A stretch of 64,000 nucleotides of DNA from Helicobacter sp. 12S02634-8 (GTDB taxonomy: Bacteria > Campylobacterota > Campylobacteria > Campylobacterales > Helicobacteraceae): assembly GCF_002272865.1 (NCBI RefSeq), contig NZ_MLAP01000004.1, positions 62,001 through 126,000 of the forward strand, given 5' to 3'. The notes under the pieces were generated by a model. It ran no database searches and had not been told where the DNA came from. It was given only the letters and a program-made list of their open reading frames with translations. Shown one piece after another: positions 61,629 through 64,000 of the stretch; position 1 is the first letter of the stretch; every line of letters starts with the position of its first letter. The position numbers and the translations under genes are program-made.

Positions 61629-62296
61629 CCCAACAGCTTTGTCAAGCGCTCCAGAGTGATCCCCTCTGTTTTATGGGCTTCTTTGAATTCTTTGTCTTTG
61701 AGGGCAGATCGATCAAGGCTTTCATAGCTTGCATTGGTTTTTTTGATACTATCAAGTTGGCCCTCTAGCTTGTCTTTGAGGATTGTGATGGCTTCTTTGG
61801 CGTATTTTTTTTGATTTTGGAGATTTTTTAGGAAATTTTCTGAGCTTTTGGGTGGGTCTATGGTGATTGCAGAGGGCTTGATAGAACGTGCATCAAACTT
61901 AATGCGTGTATCCAAGAGAGTATAATTCTTATCAAAAACACTCTCTCCATCAAAACGCGCCCCCTCAAAAGTCTTTAAAATATCTTTCTTGATACTATCG
62001 GCTTTTAAAATATCTTTTTGCTTTTGGGGCTCGGATTCATCTTGGATTTTTTTGGCAATTTTAAGCAAGGATTTGCCCTCATGAGACATATCATCGATAC
62101 CTGAAATCGCTTTTTGGAGTGCTCCAATGGCATTGTTGATTTCTTTGGTGGATGCTGCGAGCTGACTTTGAGCGATATGGATAGAGTCTTCTTTGCTCTG
62201 GGTTTTATCGGGTTTTTTTTCAGAAGCAGACTTTGGCTGCTGCTTAGAAGTGGCTATATCATTAACATAAGAGGCATTTTGAGGTGTGATTTTCAT
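61625..62296 (-). CDS. Flagellin-like helical protein of unknown function, coupled to pseC
   Basis: A 223-residue soluble, highly helical protein. After a polar N-terminus (1-37) come two long helices (about 38-90), a turn with KKDILKTFEGARFDGESVFDK (KKD 103-105, RFDGESVF 114-121), a short strand region and further long helices (150-195). The ARFDGESVF turn and the preceding helix order resemble the D1 domain of flagellins (FNGxxLL after paired helices), but the terminal D0 sequences of a filament subunit are not evident. A sigma-54-like promoter lies upstream and pseC overlaps its end. I infer a flagellar accessory or minor structural protein. No named family. Confidence 0.65.
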   Translation of the reverse strand: MKITPQNASYVNDIATSKQQPKSASEKKPDKTQSKEDSIHIAQSQLAASTKEINNAIGALQKAISGIDDMSHEGKSLLKIAKKIQDESEPQKQKDILKADSIKKDILKTFEGARFDGESVFDKNYTLLDTRIKFDARSIKPSAITIDPPKSSENFLKNLQNQKKYAKEAITILKDKLEGQLDSIKKTNASYESLDRSALKDKEFKEAHKTEGITLERLTKLLG

Positions 62297-62340
62297 CGCT
62301 CAATCCTTTAAGCCTGCTTGAGGGCTTATTTACCCAAAGT

Positions 62341-62358
62341 AAGCATTTTTTATTCCAT
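62341..62358 (-). promoter_or_regulatory. Sigma-54-like promoter of flagellin-like gene and pseC
   Basis: The minus strand reads ATGGAATAAAAAATGCTT: GG-N10-GC spacing is exact, with three mismatches to TTGGAACRNNNNTTGCTT. The predicted start is near 62331, 35 bp before ATG 62296. It overlaps the 3' end of accC. Confidence 0.5.
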
Positions 62359-63708
62359 ATTTTGCTCAAGGTATTTTGTATGGATTCTTGAAGCCTTAAA
62401 ATCAGCATTATCCATCATCTTCAGATGGAAAGGTATGGTAGTCTTGATACCTTCAATACAAAATTCTCTCAAAGATCGCCGCATTTTAGCAATAGCCCTA
62501 GGTCGATCCTCTCCCCATACAATGAGTTTGCCTATCATTGAGTCATAAAACATAGGGACACTATAACCCGAATAAGCGTGTGTATCAAGCCTAACATGCG
62601 CACCCCCTGGGGCGATCCATTTAGTAATCTTGCCTGGGCAAGGGTAGAATTTCTCAGGATCTTCTGCTGTGATACGACATTCAATAGAATGCCCCTTGAA
62701 ACTGATCTCTTCTTGCTTAGGCAAGACTTCGCCTTCTGCGATTTTTATCATCCACTCTACCAAATCAAGCCCACTCACCATTTCACTAATCGTGTGTTCG
62801 ACCTGAAGTCTTGTATTCATCTCCATAAAATAAAAATCTTTATAATTGGCATCCAAGAGAAATTCAAAAGTCCCCGCACCCACATATCCAATATGTTTAG
62901 CGGCTTTGATAGCAGTTTCTAAAAGCGACTTACGCACTTCTGGGCTCAAGACTACTGCGGGAGTTTCTTCGATGAGCTTTTGCTGTCTGCGCTGTGCTGA
63001 GCAGTCCCTCTCCCCGATATGGATCACATTGCCGTGCTTGTCTGCTAAAATCTGCACTTCTATGTGCTTGGGGTTTCGGATAAATTTTTCCATATAGATA
63101 GTGCCATCTCCAAAGGCACTCAAAGCCTCGCTTTCAGCGGCCAAATAGAGATTTTTCAAAAGCTTAGGGTCTTCAACAACACGCATTCCGCGCCCTCCCC
63201 CGCCTGCAGAGGCCTTGATGATGACAGGATAGCCGATTTTTTCAGCCACTTCTTGGGCTTCTTTATAGCTCTTCAGCACTCCATCGCTCCCGAGTATAAC
63301 AGGCACGCCCGCTTCCTTCATCACATCTTTTGCCTTTGCTTTATCGCTCATCATCACCATCACATCAGCACTCGGCCCTATGAATTCAATCCCGTGGTGG
63401 GAGCAGATTTCTACAAAGTTCTGATTCTCACTCAAAAAGCCATACCCAGGGAATATCGCATCAGCATCAAAGAGCTCTGCAGCGCTCATGATTGCAGGCA
63501 CATTTAAATAGCTTTCTGATGATTTCGCCCCACCGATACAGACTTTTGCATCTGAAATATCCAGATAATGTGCGTCTTTATCGGCAGTAGAATAAATAGC
63601 AATGGTTTCTTTGCCCATTTCTTGGATCGTGCGGATCGCACGCAAAGCAATTTCTCCACGATTGGCAATGAGTATTCTGCGGAGATTTTTTTTGACAACT
63701 GCTTTCAT
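62350..63708 (-). CDS. accC: Acetyl-CoA carboxylase biotin carboxylase subunit
   Basis: ATP-grasp enzyme that carboxylates the biotin of BCCP, first step of fatty acid synthesis, 452 residues. Clear family blocks are RRILIANRGEIALRAIRTIQE, the glycine-rich KASAGGGGRGMRVV ATP loop, ERDCSAQRRQQKLIEE, MEMNTRLQVEHTISEMVSG (catalytic Glu/Arg) and GHSIECRITAEDP. It follows accB by 3 bp on the same strand. The ATG is at the expected place. accB-accC next to pseC is the arrangement I recall from H. pylori. Confidence 0.97.
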   Translation of the reverse strand: MKAVVKKNLRRILIANRGEIALRAIRTIQEMGKETIAIYSTADKDAHYLDISDAKVCIGGAKSSESYLNVPAIMSAAELFDADAIFPGYGFLSENQNFVEICSHHGIEFIGPSADVMVMMSDKAKAKDVMKEAGVPVILGSDGVLKSYKEAQEVAEKIGYPVIIKASAGGGGRGMRVVEDPKLLKNLYLAAESEALSAFGDGTIYMEKFIRNPKHIEVQILADKHGNVIHIGERDCSAQRRQQKLIEETPAVVLSPEVRKSLLETAIKAAKHIGYVGAGTFEFLLDANYKDFYFMEMNTRLQVEHTISEMVSGLDLVEWMIKIAEGEVLPKQEEISFKGHSIECRITAEDPEKFYPCPGKITKWIAPGGAHVRLDTHAYSGYSVPMFYDSMIGKLIVWGEDRPRAIAKMRRSLREFCIEGIKTTIPFHLKMMDNADFKASRIHTKYLEQNME

Positions 63709-63711
63709 GGC

Positions 63712-64000
63712 TTATATTTTCTCTACACGGACAAGTTTTGTGCCATATTCGACAGGTTGGGCATCATTGACCTCTATGGCAACGATTTTGCAATCATATT
63801 CTGCTTCAATTTCGTTCATAATCTTCATAGCCTCGATGATTCCGATCGTCTGGCCTTTTTTCACCGTATCGCCGACATTAGCATAAGGGGCAGCATCCGG
63901 AGAAGGACAACGATAAAAAGTCCCCACCATGGGAGAAGTGATAAAATCTCCACTCTCCACACAAGGAGCCTGCGAGCTTTGCGGGCTTTGAGGGAGCGAG
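63712..64000 (-). CDS. accB: Biotin carboxyl carrier protein of acetyl-CoA carboxylase (partial)
   Basis: C-terminal 95 codons only; the gene runs off the right edge. The biotinyl domain is complete: ITSPMVGTFYRCPSPDA, VKKGQTIGIIEAMKIMNEI with the biotin lysine in EAMKM-type EAMKI, and VNDAQPVEYGTKLVRVE. The upstream codons in the window (SLPQSPQSSQAP) are the Ser/Pro/Gln linker to the N-terminal domain. A GTG near 63960 is within this domain and is not a start. It is co-transcribed with accC. Confidence 0.95.
   Translation of the reverse strand, partial: SLPQSPQSSQAPCVESGDFITSPMVGTFYRCPSPDAAPYANVGDTVKKGQTIGIIEAMKIMNEIEAEYDCKIVAIEVNDAQPVEYGTKLVRVEKI

Noticed and set aside
62297-62340. A second GG...GC pair (GGGTAAATAAGC, minus strand) as a sigma-54 site for the flagellin-like gene
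   Set aside because: The GG to GC spacing is 8, not 10, so it cannot be a sigma-54 core; the site at 62341-62358 has the right spacing.

Overview
The window comes from a Helicobacter-like epsilonproteobacterium, probably a gastric or H. pylori-related species but not H. pylori itself. The evidence is the set of protein families (ChePep, a TlpD-type chemoreceptor, an HpaA-like lipoprotein, a Helicobacter-type arginase with its characteristic insert, Helicobacter outer membrane proteins) and blocks of gene order recalled from H. pylori: lpxC-tsaB-thrB-ylxR-infB-rbfA-rimP, argS-tatA-gmk-chePep-nuc, tlpD-kbl-pbp1A, valS/fliW-murG, and pseC near accBC. The species cannot be fixed from sequence reading alone.

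Layout. 1-3.2 kb: start of a tRNA-dihydrouridine synthase gene, a PepSY-type membrane protein behind a possible Fur box, a frameshifted outer membrane protein (OMP) gene and cca. 3.3-13.3 kb: queC, then a long minus-strand run from leuC through an M23 peptidase, minC, lpxC, tsaB, thrB and ylxR to infB-rbfA-rimP. 13.3-15.6 kb: three tandem paralogous OMP genes. 15.8-19.7 kb: panB-ruvB, rsmH with an FtsL-like gene, and RNase P RNA. 19.7-25.7 kb: a MarR-RND-TolC tripartite efflux operon. 25.7-29.9 kb: argS, tatA, gmk, chePep. 29.9-35.3 kb: nuc, yqeY, flgH-pseFGHI and fur. 35.4-42.6 kb: tlpD, kbl, pbp1A, DUF507, carA and a solitary M.HaeIII-like DNA methyltransferase. 42.6-46.9 kb: valS, fliW, murG. 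47-50.3 kb: an accessory surface-protein island (HpaA-like lipoprotein and two OMPs) with unusually structured untranslated DNA. 50.3-57.1 kb: fabG, rpsU, tRNA-Arg, a rocE-like permease with rocF, htrA and an MFS transporter. 57.1-64 kb: a TonB-dependent receptor behind a possible Fur box, a tRNA with CAT anticodon, a flagellar sugar locus (flagellin-like protein, pseC, unknown protein) and accCB.

The most interesting theme is flagellar. Four sites match the epsilonproteobacterial sigma-54 promoter (GG-N10-GC, close to TTGGAAcrNNNNTTGCTT). Each lies about 70-80 bp upstream of a start codon: flgH (leading into pseFGHI), fliW, a flagellin-like protein of unknown role that overlaps pseC by 4 bp, and an uncharacterised 155-residue protein directly after pseC. 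This would place flagellin glycosylation enzymes and two undescribed proteins in the sigma-54 flagellar regulon.

Other points of note: a G-tract frameshift that separates an OMP signal peptide from its body; three intergenic A(7-9)G(9-11) purine tracts; three overlapping alternative hairpins between the HpaA-like gene and the next OMP gene; and a long leader with miniature ORFs in front of the HpaA-like gene. All functional statements rest on motif recognition and remembered family features; no database search was run.
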